Shown: positions 1-7,111 of the stretch, in pieces
How positions within the stretch are numbered: the first letter of the stretch is position 1
How the letters are laid out: each line of letters begins with the position of its first letter
DNA from: JBQTII01 sp052388275
Lineage (GTDB): Bacteria; Actinomycetota; Actinomycetes; Sporichthyales; Sporichthyaceae
DNA length: 13,054 nucleotides
Assembly: GCA_052388275.1 (NCBI GenBank)
Contig: JBQTII010000074.1
Span: 1-13,054, forward strand
Direction: 5' to 3'
Notes under the pieces: model-generated
The model's database searches: none
Told to the model about the DNA's origin: nothing
What the model saw: only the letters and a program-made list of their open reading frames with translations
Program-made: the position numbers and the translations under genes

Positions 1-210
1 GCCTGCGCTCGCAGGCAGGAACTCGATCTGCGCGGTGTAGATCGCGCCCGTGCCGCGGACCCGTCCGCGCAGGGTATGCCCGACCTGCCCCCACCCGATC
101 TCCAGGACCCGGTCCTCGCGGGCGTAGCGCAGCCCGCGCTGAAACGTCGCCTCCCCGAACTGGGCGCGCAGGGCGCTGTGCTCCGCCTGGACCGAGATCT
201 CTCCTCGCAT
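1..210 (-). CDS. N-terminus of a probable SWIM zinc-finger / SNF2-type helicase protein (partial)
   Basis: The minus strand is open from an ATG at 208-210 to the window edge (70 codons, no stop). The segment around residues 17-31, AQFGEATFQRGLRYA, followed by RVLEIGW and LRGRVRGTG, matches the pattern I know from the N-terminus of actinobacterial SWIM-zinc-finger proteins. These are often the first part of SNF2/DEAD-type helicases that act on nucleic acid. The Cys/His SWIM ligands and any helicase motifs lie outside the window, so family is inferred from this N-terminal signature alone. There is no ribosome binding site before the ATG, but TACGGT lies 7 nt upstream, which fits a leaderless transcript starting at this codon. 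It diverges from the small membrane protein gene that begins at 387. Confidence 0.62.
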   Translation of the reverse strand, partial: MRGEISVQAEHSALRAQFGEATFQRGLRYAREDRVLEIGWGQVGHTLRGRVRGTGAIYTAQIEFLPASAG

Positions 211-217
211 GCCAGGA

Positions 218-223
218 ACCGTA
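218..223 (-). promoter_or_regulatory. Putative -10 hexamer TACGGT, leaderless start
   Basis: On the minus strand TACGGT (TAnnnT) is followed by 7 nt and then the ATG at 210. No Shine-Dalgarno-like sequence lies between. The same arrangement recurs at other starts in this window. No convincing -35 was found. Confidence 0.4.
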
Positions 224-386
224 GGCAGCGGCACCGACAGGACCGCGGCGACCGACCGAGTCGGCCGCGAATCAGGTGCGGATGGTGCGGATGTGGCGGC
301 GGTCGCGCAAGATCCACAACTTTCGGAGAACCCAGGACAATCGGCGCAGAAGGCGTGGCTGACGCCCGGCGGGGAAGGACCGAAGT

Positions 387-626
387 ATGTGGCTTTTTCT
401 TTCGCGGCACCTGCGTCGCTGGCTTATCGTCTCGGTCGCCGTACCCGCGGTCGGGGCGGCCGCGCGTGGGCTCGGCACGCACCTGGAGAAGCGCAACGGT
501 TCAACGCGCCTCTCGCGGTCGCTGACCAAGGTCGGGCAGCTCGCCGCCCGGCGCAAGCGATCCGGCAAGAGTGCCGTCACAGGAGCACGACCGGGGAGTC
601 GGGGTCGTCCGAGCGCACCGGCGTGA
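387..626 (+). CDS. Small basic single-pass membrane protein
   Basis: This 79-residue protein begins MWLFLSRHLRRWLIVSVAVPAV. A hydrophobic stretch at about residues 12-27 is preceded by HLRRW, and the rest is rich in Arg and Lys (EKRNGSTRLSRSLTKVGQLAARRKRSGK). Short actinobacterial membrane proteins of this design exist, but I know of no assigned function. The start is supported by AAGGA 7 nt before the ATG. The last 50 bp overlap, tail to tail, the 3' end of the PDZ lipoprotein gene on the other strand, so the very basic C-terminal tail shares DNA with that gene. The hydrophobic helix and good ribosome binding site make it more than a shadow frame. Confidence 0.6.
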   Translation: MWLFLSRHLRRWLIVSVAVPAVGAAARGLGTHLEKRNGSTRLSRSLTKVGQLAARRKRSGKSAVTGARPGSRGRPSAPA

Positions 627-1863
627 CCAGCACGGTGCGGGTAGCACCGTCGGCGCCCTGGATCTCGATCTCGATCTCGCGGTCGGCCTGATCCGCCAGC
701 GCGGCGTCGAGGTCGCTCGGCAGGCCGAGGCGGAAGACGCCGACGCGCACGATCGCGTCGCCCTCCTTCAGGCCGATGCCGGCGCCGGGACCACCCGGGC
801 TCAGGGCCGTGACCGCGACACCGGGCCGCCCGGAGCGCGGCGCGACCTCGATCCCGAGGCTTGCGCCCTGCGGGGCGTCGAAGGAGCTGGGCGCCTGCGA
901 CATGTCCCCGACCGGCACCGTGATGTCGAGGATCTCTCCGCCGCGGTCGATCTTGAGCGTCACCTCCGTCCCCGGCGCGACGGCGAGCAGTTCCGGCCCC
1001 AGAGCCTGCTCGGGGTTGTTGCCGTTGACCGACAGGATCCGGTCGCCAGGCGCCAGCAGCTCCGCCGCGGCCGTGCCCGCCAATACCTGACTGACCATCA
1101 CTCCAGGGCCGAACGTCAGGGCGACCCACGCCCCGAGGTACGGGCGGGTGTCCGAGAGAACCTGCACGCCGTCCTCGCCGAAACCGACGAGCTGGGTGTA
1201 CTGCGCCGGGTCACCACCGCTCAGCCAGGGATACCAGACGTTCGGCACCTGCAGCTGTTGGGCATCGGCCGCGCCGATCACCACCGGTGCCCCGAGGTCC
1301 TGAGCGATCTCGTAGTGATCCAGATCCGCCGCGCCCGCAGCAAAGTCGACGACGGCGAGCACGCCGAGGATGTGCGATTCCTTGCGGTCCTCGGCGTAGA
1401 TGACCAGCGCCGGTTTGCCGGCCGTAAAGCGCACCAGTGCAACGGTGGTCCCGGCGATCGGGTGCTCCTGGTTGAGCACCGGAATCGGGGCGTCCTCGCC
1501 CTCGGGGGAGCCGAAGTCCGGCTGCATCTCATAGGGCACCGCCGCGTCGGCGGCGTCGAAGAGCTGGCGCCATTGCCCGGCGAGCTGCCCGTACACCGTC
1601 ACGTTCTGGGTCCCGCCCCTGACAGCATCAGAGGCCGAGACCACCACCTGATAGGGCGCAGCGTCGGCGGCGCCCAGGGCAAGCGCAGTGGTGGACAGGA
1701 CCGTATAGCCCGCAGCCAGGTCCGCGGCTGGGTCGAATGGTGCCCGCGGGGCGACCGGCGCCGCCGGCGCCCCGCCCTGCGGAGCCGAATCCGACGTGCA
1801 CCCCGTCAACGCCACCGCGACCAATCCGGCCGCCACCACTGCCCCCAGCGTGTTCCGTTTCAT
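577..1863 (-). CDS. Secreted lipoprotein with tandem PDZ domains
   Basis: The product is 428 residues. MKRNTLGAVVAAGLVAVALTGC is a lipoprotein signal peptide with lipobox LTGC and acceptor Cys22, so the mature protein should be anchored on the outer face of the membrane. A Pro/Ala-rich linker (23-45) is followed by an unrecognised globular region (about 50-235). Then come two PDZ domains: about 240-318 (AELLAPGDRILSVNGN) and about 333-416 (GIGLKEGDAIVRVG). PDZ domains bind exposed peptide termini, and in bacterial envelopes they often belong to proteases. No Ser protease triad (no GNSGGP) or site-2 protease motif is present, so a binding or adaptor role is more likely. The start lies 19 bp after the upstream stop, which suggests an operon. 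GGGGGAGG sits only 1 nt from the ATG, unusually close, but no better in-frame start gives a signal peptide. Confidence 0.85.
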   Translation of the reverse strand: MKRNTLGAVVAAGLVAVALTGCTSDSAPQGGAPAAPVAPRAPFDPAADLAAGYTVLSTTALALGAADAAPYQVVVSASDAVRGGTQNVTVYGQLAGQWRQLFDAADAAVPYEMQPDFGSPEGEDAPIPVLNQEHPIAGTTVALVRFTAGKPALVIYAEDRKESHILGVLAVVDFAAGAADLDHYEIAQDLGAPVVIGAADAQQLQVPNVWYPWLSGGDPAQYTQLVGFGEDGVQVLSDTRPYLGAWVALTFGPGVMVSQVLAGTAAAELLAPGDRILSVNGNNPEQALGPELLAVAPGTEVTLKIDRGGEILDITVPVGDMSQAPSSFDAPQGASLGIEVAPRSGRPGVAVTALSPGGPGAGIGLKEGDAIVRVGVFRLGLPSDLDAALADQADREIEIEIQGADGATRTVLVTPVRSDDPDSPVVLL

Positions 1864-1882
1864 GCCTCCCCCATCTCGGTCG

Positions 1883-3490
1883 CTACCCCAGCACAATGTC
1901 GCGCAGAGCGGCCCGCAGCAGGGTGGCGGTGGCCTCCCAGGACCTTGCCGTGCTGCGGCACTCCTCGGCCTCGGCGCTGTCGTCGGCGTCCGAGGCGGAC
2001 TTCTCCCACTCCAGCGCCTGTCCATCGGCATCGGTGATCAGCCGGAGCACCAGGTCGCGGTCGCACCCGCAGATCTTCGCCACCTCCGCGGCGGTGAGCC
2101 CGGTGCCATCCGGGGTCAGCGCAGTGATGGTCAGCAGTGCTGGGTGCATCTGCTCGCTGTCCGCCGACGGCTCGGGCGCCGGGGCCTCAGTGTCCTCGAA
2201 GAAGCGGCGACCGCCGAGTTCGGGGCGCAAGGAGTCATCGAGATCGTCGGCAAGTTCCATCATCATGTCAATTGCCCGCATGAACAGCTCCGGCACGAAC
2301 GGGTCGGACCAGAACTCGTGGTTGGCCAGCACGGTGCCGCGGGTCCAGGTCAAGCGCGCGAAGCGTAGACCCCGGTTCGTCCGGTTGAGTCGCTCGAGCG
2401 CGAGTGCGTCACCGGAGACTCCGAGCAGCAGCGGGGAGAACAACTCCACGACGGGCAGCTCCGGCGAGATCCGCACGAACACCATGGCGCTGCCGGAACG
2501 GATCGGGATGTCGCCGTCGGCGTCGCGGAGCACCGGGGCATCGAAGCGCTCGGCCAGTAATGCCTCCACCCGCCGGCGCAGATCGTCAGGCCCCTTGGGT
2601 GAGGGCCCATCAGGTTGATCATCGATCTCGGGCTCTGGCGCACCCGCGATCTCCAGAAAGGAGGGGTGCGGCACGTCGAAGACCGCGCGGATCGTCGCGA
2701 CCGTCATGTCCGCCAGCCGCGAAGCGGCCGAATGCGGCAGGTCGACGCCGAAGTTCGCCGACTCCGCGCCGGATTCATCCACCGCAGCGGTGGGACGGTT
2801 CCAGCCGATCGCGGTCAGGGTCCGTTGTTGCGCCTCGGACAGGTGCAACCGCGGATCCAGGAAGGCGTTCCCCGAGACCTCGCCGCGCAGCGCGTTCTCC
2901 CCGTGCGCCAACACCTGCACGTACGGCGCCGCTCCGGTGAGATCGGCGAGCTCGATCGCGGTCGGCAGGCCAAGGATCAAGGAGCCGAACGGCTCGATCC
3001 CGGCGATCAGGGCGTGCAGGCGGTCGGTGAAGGCACCCCAGGCGGATTCGATGGCACTGTCGAGGTCGAACTCGCCGCCCGAGCGCCGGGCCGCCCCGGC
3101 GTGCTCAGGTAATGCCTCGGTGGCGGGGGGCGGTTCGTTCGGCGCCTGCGGATCACCCTCGCCCAGCACACAAAAGGCCAGCAGCGCCACCCGGCGCAAG
3201 GTCTCGGCGTTCCGGCAGGACTGCAGGTAGGGGTGATCCTCGCCGAGCTTGGGGTCTCCGAGCCCTGCTTCGCGCAACTCCCCGACGACCCAGACCCGCA
3301 ACGCGTCATCGCGGCGCAGCCAGCCCTCGCGCAGGATCGGCCAGGCCTCGCGGATGAACTGCGTGGTCGGGCGCGCGCCGTAACGACGGCGAAGCTGGAC
3401 GATGACGTCGCCGTCGAGGTGCAGGCCCGCGCCGAGCTCGTCGAGGATGTCGGCGGGCACGACCTCCCACCGGAATCGGTACCTGGGCAT
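1883..3490 (-). CDS. YbjN / TY-Chap-like peptide-binding chaperone-type protein
   Basis: The product is 535 residues, cytoplasmic, with no signal peptide. Residues 1-112 (MPRYRFRWEVVPADILDELG to FCVLGEG) look like a separate N-terminal module. Residues about 141-284 contain WGAFTDRLHALI, LHLSEAQQRTLTAIGWNRP and IRAVFDVPHPSFLEI. Residues about 303-428 contain RSGSAMVFVRI, VVELFSPLLLGV, LERLNRTN and DDLDDSLRPELGG. The last two segments match my memory of the actinobacterial TY-Chap (T3SS-chaperone and YbjN-like) families, thought to bind peptides. Residues 432-535 are acidic and partly helical. The start is set by GGAGGGG 5-6 nt before the ATG. The gene lies 19 bp upstream of the PDZ lipoprotein gene, so a cytoplasmic peptide binder is paired with an envelope one. 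The exact family is from memory; client and function are unknown. Confidence 0.75.
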   Translation of the reverse strand: MPRYRFRWEVVPADILDELGAGLHLDGDVIVQLRRRYGARPTTQFIREAWPILREGWLRRDDALRVWVVGELREAGLGDPKLGEDHPYLQSCRNAETLRRVALLAFCVLGEGDPQAPNEPPPATEALPEHAGAARRSGGEFDLDSAIESAWGAFTDRLHALIAGIEPFGSLILGLPTAIELADLTGAAPYVQVLAHGENALRGEVSGNAFLDPRLHLSEAQQRTLTAIGWNRPTAAVDESGAESANFGVDLPHSAASRLADMTVATIRAVFDVPHPSFLEIAGAPEPEIDDQPDGPSPKGPDDLRRRVEALLAERFDAPVLRDADGDIPIRSGSAMVFVRISPELPVVELFSPLLLGVSGDALALERLNRTNRGLRFARLTWTRGTVLANHEFWSDPFVPELFMRAIDMMMELADDLDDSLRPELGGRRFFEDTEAPAPEPSADSEQMHPALLTITALTPDGTGLTAAEVAKICGCDRDLVLRLITDADGQALEWEKSASDADDSAEAEECRSTARSWEATATLLRAALRDIVLG

Positions 3491-3699
3491 CGGACCCCTC
3501 CAAAGCGCTGGCGACGTTGCCGATCTCGATCCTGGCACGTTCACGCAAAACCGGAGTTGCGTTGAGTGTCCACAGCGCCGCCGGCCCTGCCTCGTTATCC
3601 ACAGATTGTTCGCGCCCCCTGGTGGGGCGCCCGGTCCCCGACGACGGTGGACCCACCTGCCATGGGGTGGGTTCAACGGCACCGGGAGGGTCCACGAAC
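3491..3699. promoter_or_regulatory. Divergent control region with DnaA-box-like words and two hairpins
   Basis: This 209-bp region separates the TY-Chap-like operon (-) from the DUF1444 gene (+). It holds a perfect DnaA-box word TTATCCACA at 3595-3603 and a near match GTGTCCACA at 3566-3574, in the same orientation and 29 bp apart. Further right are two possible stem-loops in the leader of the plus-strand gene. The first pairs GCGCCCC (3612-3618) with GGGGCGC (3624-3630); the second pairs ACCCACC (3651-3657) with GGTGGGT (3666-3672). GGGAGGG at 3684-3690 is the ribosome binding site of the DUF1444 gene. No clear -35/-10 pair was found for either direction. Confidence 0.4.
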
Positions 3700-4659
3700 A
3701 TGTCCAACACCCACAAGATCTCCGGCTGGTCCAGTGGTATCGGGCCCGGCGACCTGGCGCTGTCCGGCCTGACGCCGGCTCGCACACAGCGAGTGCGGGA
3801 CCTGGCGCGCGCGGCACTCGCCTCGCGAGGGCTGGAGGCGGTGGTGCACGGCGATCACCTGCGCCTCGCTGATGGCCGGGTCCTCGGCCTGAGCACGCTC
3901 GCGTCGATCTGCCACAGCAGCGCAGCGCCCGAACCCCAGTGGCCGGGCATCATCGGGCGCTACCTCGACGATCTGTTGCGGATGGGCGTGACGCCGCCGA
4001 CCCTGACCGCGGAGCAGCTGCGGGCAAGCACGCACATTCGCCTCGCCCACCTCGATTCGTTCGACGAGCGTATGCAGCAGGCGTACTCCTACGCTCGCCG
4101 AATCGGTGCCGGCTTCGCCGAGGTGCTCGCTCACGTCGACGGCGACCACGTGCGCTTCCTCACCGCCGCGGAGGTCGAGCTCGTGGGCTACCCGGAGCTG
4201 GTGGCGATCGGCCGGGAGAACCTGCGGCGCATCAAGGCGAGCTGTGTCGAGCAGCTGAGCCGCGACCAGGCTTGCCTGTACGTCCTGCGCGGAGACTCCG
4301 GCTTCATCGCGAGCAAAGTCCTGCTCTTCGACGAGCTACTCGACGAGCTGAGACCCCTGCACGTCGGTGGGCGCGGCGCCCATCCCGACGGGTTCCTGGT
4401 CGCGATGCCGATCCGGCACGAACTGGTGCTCGCCCCGCTGGACGGCGCCGTCATCTCCTGCCTCGCCGCCCTGATCGAGTACGCAGGTTGGACGCACAGC
4501 AATGGCCACGCGCCGATCAGCCCGCACGCGTACTGGTGGCGCGATGGCTCGTTGACCGCCCTCACGTGCGTCGCTCGGGACGGGCAGGTCGAGCTGCGCC
4601 CGGAGCCCGCCTTCCTGGAGATCGCCAACCGGCTGATCGACGGGCAGGCAGCGGCGTGA
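3700..4659 (+). CDS. DUF1444 (YtpQ-like) family protein
   Basis: The product is 319 residues and cytoplasmic, with no signal or membrane segment. Residues about 136-310 follow the DUF1444/UPF0354 (B. subtilis YtpQ) pattern. It runs FAEVLAHVDGDHVRFLTAAEV, the PELVAIGRENL helix, LRGDSGFIASKVLLFDELL, GFLVAMPIRHELVLAPLDG and finally ISPHAYWW. The first 110 residues are an extra N-terminal region. No biochemical function is established for this family, so none is given. The start is supported by GGGAGGG 9 nt before the ATG; the frame is open further left, but that part is not protein-like. It diverges from the TY-Chap-like operon, so the two may share control. Immediately downstream is the 80-bp repeat array. 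Confidence 0.8.
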   Translation: MSNTHKISGWSSGIGPGDLALSGLTPARTQRVRDLARAALASRGLEAVVHGDHLRLADGRVLGLSTLASICHSSAAPEPQWPGIIGRYLDDLLRMGVTPPTLTAEQLRASTHIRLAHLDSFDERMQQAYSYARRIGAGFAEVLAHVDGDHVRFLTAAEVELVGYPELVAIGRENLRRIKASCVEQLSRDQACLYVLRGDSGFIASKVLLFDELLDELRPLHVGGRGAHPDGFLVAMPIRHELVLAPLDGAVISCLAALIEYAGWTHSNGHAPISPHAYWWRDGSLTALTCVARDGQVELRPEPAFLEIANRLIDGQAAA

Positions 4660-4712
4660 GGATGCCTCGGAAGATCTCTCCTCGGGAGGACGAGGGGGGA
4701 CAACCGTGGGCG

Positions 4713-4718
4713 TAGCGT
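4713..4718 (+). promoter_or_regulatory. Putative -10 hexamer TAGCGT before the repeat array
   Basis: TAGCGT ends 7 nt before the ATG at 4726, which opens the first 80-bp repeat; there is no ribosome binding site between. Transcription from here would make a leaderless message starting with the first 27-codon ORF and running into the molybdopterin oxidoreductase gene. No clear -35 was found. Confidence 0.4.
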
Positions 4719-4725
4719 GAACGCC

Positions 4726-4809
4726 ATGAGCGAGCGTGGCGAGCGATCCCACCAGGTCACGGCACTGTCGCCCCCTGGGTGGCCGAGCGCTAGCGAGGTT
4801 AGCCCATGA
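4726..4809 (+). CDS. 27-residue ORF inside repeat unit 1
   Basis: An ATG opens a 27-codon frame beginning MSERGERSHQ and ending WPSASEVSP. Its TGA (4807-4809) overlaps the next repeat's ATG as ATGA. It may be a leaderless ORF downstream of TAGCGT. Whether a peptide accumulates is unknown; the ORF may mainly couple ribosomes to the next unit. Confidence 0.35.
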   Translation: MSERGERSHQVTALSPPGWPSASEVSP

Positions 4810-4885
4810 GCGAGCGCAGCGAGCGAATCAACAAGGACAGTGCACTGTCGCTCATTGGGTGGCCGAGCGCTAGCGAGGTTAGCCA
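4726..4885 (+). repeat. Two 80-bp tandem repeats, MIRU-like
   Basis: Units 4726-4805 and 4806-4885 are about 84% identical (13 differences in 80). Both begin ATGAGCGAGC and end with a common block containing GGCCGAGCGCTAGCGAGG. The same ATGAGCGAGC recurs at 4886 as the first bases of the following gene, so the array runs into that coding sequence without a gap. Each unit ends with a GAGG 7 nt before the next ATG. Unit 2 contains the perfect 14-bp palindrome GACAGTGCACTGTC (4836-4849), degenerate in unit 1. Unit length, ATGA joints and position between genes resemble mycobacterial interspersed repetitive units; homology to them is not shown. Confidence 0.9.
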
Positions 4886-4889
4886 ATGA
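4806..4889 (+). CDS. 27-residue ORF inside repeat unit 2, overlapping the oxidoreductase start
   Basis: This ORF begins MSERSERINKD and ends IGWPSASEVSQ. GAGG (4795-4798) sits 7 nt before its ATG. Its TGA (4887-4889) overlaps the ATG of the molybdopterin oxidoreductase (ATGA at 4886-4889), a typical termination-reinitiation junction. Unit 1 has the same length and frame despite 13 base differences, including the same GWPSASEVS ending, which suggests that the frame is kept. Confidence 0.4.
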   Translation: MSERSERINKDSALSLIGWPSASEVSQ

Positions 4890-7111
4890 GCGAGCACAAG
4901 ATCTGGTGCGGCGTTTGCGAAGCCAGCTGCGGACTGGAGGCTACCGTCGAGCACGGTCGGCTGCTGCAGATCCGCGGGGACGACACCCACCCCAACTCCC
5001 AGGGATTCGCGTGCGTGAAGGGCACCAAGTTCGGTGACGTGCTCACCGACCCGGACCGGCTGCGCGAACCCATGCGCCGCCGCCCCGACGGAACCTTCGA
5101 ACCCGTCAGCTGGGACAGCGCCCTCGACGAGATCGGCGTGCGACTCAAGCGGATTGTGAAGGCGCACGGTCGCGAAAGTGTAGGCGTCGGCCTGGGTAAC
5201 CCGACCGGCTGGAACTACGGCGCGTTCCTGCTGACCTTCGGCATGGCCGCCGCGTTGAAAACCAAGCACTACTACACCGCCGGTTCGGTCGACATCAACA
5301 ACTACTGGGTCGTCGGGCAACTGCTCTACGGACACAACCTGGTGACCCCGTTCCCGGATTTCGAGCGCCAGGACTTCGCGTTGATCATCGGTGCGAACCC
5401 CGTGGTCTCGCACGGCTCGATGATGACGGTCGGCCGGGTCCGGGAAAAGCTGCTCGCGATCACCAAGCGGGGTGGCCGCGTGGTCGTGCTGGACCCGCGC
5501 CGCTCCGAGACCGCACGACTGTTCGAGCACGTCCCGATCCGCCCGGACTCCGATCCTTGGCTGGTGGCGGCTCTGCTCAAGGTCATCCTGGACGAAAATT
5601 TGATTGACCGTCACTATCTGAACCGGTTGGTCAACGGGCTTGATTTCGTCCGCGCCCTGGTCGCCGACGTCGACCTCGACCGCGTTGCCGCCGAGACCGC
5701 GATTCCCCGCCCGCAGATCGAAGCCCTCGCCCGCGACTTCGCCGGCGCCGGTGCGGCCTGCGTGTACGGCCGGTGCGGCGCGTCACTCGGGCAGTTCTCC
5801 ACGTTGACCAAGTACTTCATCGACGTGCTGAACATCGTCACCGGCAACCTGGACCGCCCCGGTGGCATGGTGCTCTCGCGCCCGATGCTCGACGCCGAGT
5901 TCTTCACCGCGCTGTTCCGCCTCAACGGCTACGACCGCTGGCGCACGCGGGTGGACGGCATCCCCGAGGTCTTCGGCAGCTCCCCGGTCACAGTGCTGCC
6001 CGCCGAGGTACTCACCCCGGGTAAGGGCGCGATGCGGGCGTTCGTCGCGGTCTCCACCAACCTTGCGATGACCTCACCGAACTCCCGCGAGATGGAACGC
6101 GCACTGGCCGGCCTGGACTTGTTCGTCTCCCTGGACCCGTATCTGACCGAGACCAATCAGTACGCCGACTACATCCTGCCGCCCACGCTGCTGCTCGAAC
6201 GCGAGGGTTTCCCGATCTTCGGTCAGTTGCACTACGGCGTCCCCAACGCGCAGTGGACCAAGGCCATCGTCACCCCGCCGCCCGGGGTCCGCGATGACTG
6301 GTGGATCCTCGACCAGATCTGCAAGCGCATCAACCTGGTTCCCTCCCCCGCCCCGGGAGCGCAACTCCTCGGGCGTCTCGGCATCCGTCTGCCACCACAC
6401 GTCGCGGTTGACCTGTTCATGCGGATCGGCAAGGACGGCGATCTGTTCGGCCTGCGCCGACGCGGGATCAGCCGCAACAAGCTCCTCAAGCATGACGGGG
6501 CGATCAAACTCGCCGACTCCTGCCCGACCGGCGTACTGCCCAAGCGCCTGCGCACCAAGAGCAAGCGGATTGAACTCGCGCACGAGATCTTCCGCACCGA
6601 GCTGGCGCGCCTGAACGCCCGTCAGATTACTGACGATGAGTACCCCTTGCGGTTGTTCACCGTGCGTGAATCCAAGTCGCAGAATTCCTGGCTGCACAAC
6701 ATTCCCGCCCTCATGAAGGGTCGCACCTGCCAGTTGCGGATCAATCCGGTCGACGCGGCCGCGCGGGAGATCGCCGACGGCGATGCGGTGCGAATCACCT
6801 CCTCGACCGGCGCGATCACCGCGACGGTGCTGGTCACCGACGAGGTGATGGTGGGCTCCGCGGGGCTGCCTGCGCACTGGGGGCACGGCGGCGGCTGGCG
6901 CACGGCCAGCGGCGCCGGCGGCGGGCGCTACAACGACCTGACCGCGAACGGCCCGCGGAGCCTGGATCTGGCCTCGGGTCAGGCGTGGCTCAACGGCATA
7001 CCCGTCGAGGTCGCCGCCGTGCGGGTGGGCGGCTCCCGCGAGACGCCGCGCACGGCCGATGGGGATGTCGCGGTGGAGGCAGCGAGCGCGACGGCGGCGG
7101 TCGGCGCCTGA
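4886..7111 (+). CDS. Molybdopterin oxidoreductase, DMSO reductase superfamily, single subunit
   Basis: The product is 741 residues. The N-terminus carries a [4Fe-4S] site, C8-x2-C11-x3-C15 with C43 in FACVKG, and Lys45 at the position of the usual electron-relay Lys. The body has family segments: GANPVVSHGSMM, VVVLDPRRSETA, TGNLDRPGGMVLSRP, and VSLDPYLTETNQYADYILPP. The C-terminal molybdopterin-dinucleotide domain (about 595-715) starts at LRLFTVRES and includes GDAVRITSSTGAI. There is no Tat signal, so it should be cytoplasmic. The usual molybdenum-ligand region reads AGSVDINNYW (132-141), without Cys or selenocysteine. No FeS or membrane subunit gene is adjacent, so the electron partner and substrate are unknown. 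The start is fixed by GAGG 7 nt upstream and by ATGA overlap with the repeat ORF. The last 25 residues look disordered. Confidence 0.9.
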   Translation: MSEHKIWCGVCEASCGLEATVEHGRLLQIRGDDTHPNSQGFACVKGTKFGDVLTDPDRLREPMRRRPDGTFEPVSWDSALDEIGVRLKRIVKAHGRESVGVGLGNPTGWNYGAFLLTFGMAAALKTKHYYTAGSVDINNYWVVGQLLYGHNLVTPFPDFERQDFALIIGANPVVSHGSMMTVGRVREKLLAITKRGGRVVVLDPRRSETARLFEHVPIRPDSDPWLVAALLKVILDENLIDRHYLNRLVNGLDFVRALVADVDLDRVAAETAIPRPQIEALARDFAGAGAACVYGRCGASLGQFSTLTKYFIDVLNIVTGNLDRPGGMVLSRPMLDAEFFTALFRLNGYDRWRTRVDGIPEVFGSSPVTVLPAEVLTPGKGAMRAFVAVSTNLAMTSPNSREMERALAGLDLFVSLDPYLTETNQYADYILPPTLLLEREGFPIFGQLHYGVPNAQWTKAIVTPPPGVRDDWWILDQICKRINLVPSPAPGAQLLGRLGIRLPPHVAVDLFMRIGKDGDLFGLRRRGISRNKLLKHDGAIKLADSCPTGVLPKRLRTKSKRIELAHEIFRTELARLNARQITDDEYPLRLFTVRESKSQNSWLHNIPALMKGRTCQLRINPVDAAAREIADGDAVRITSSTGAITATVLVTDEVMVGSAGLPAHWGHGGGWRTASGAGGGRYNDLTANGPRSLDLASGQAWLNGIPVEVAAVRVGGSRETPRTADGDVAVEAASATAAVGA

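Noticed and set aside
577..1863. HtrA/DegP-type or site-2 protease reading of the PDZ protein
   Set aside because: No GNSGGP, no HExxH and no multi-pass membrane region; only the two PDZ domains are shared.
571..2037. A long plus-strand open frame of 488 codons opposite the PDZ lipoprotein gene
   Set aside because: Its product is a low-complexity Arg/Asp/Gly string without domains, while the minus strand encodes a clear lipoprotein. It is a high-GC shadow frame.
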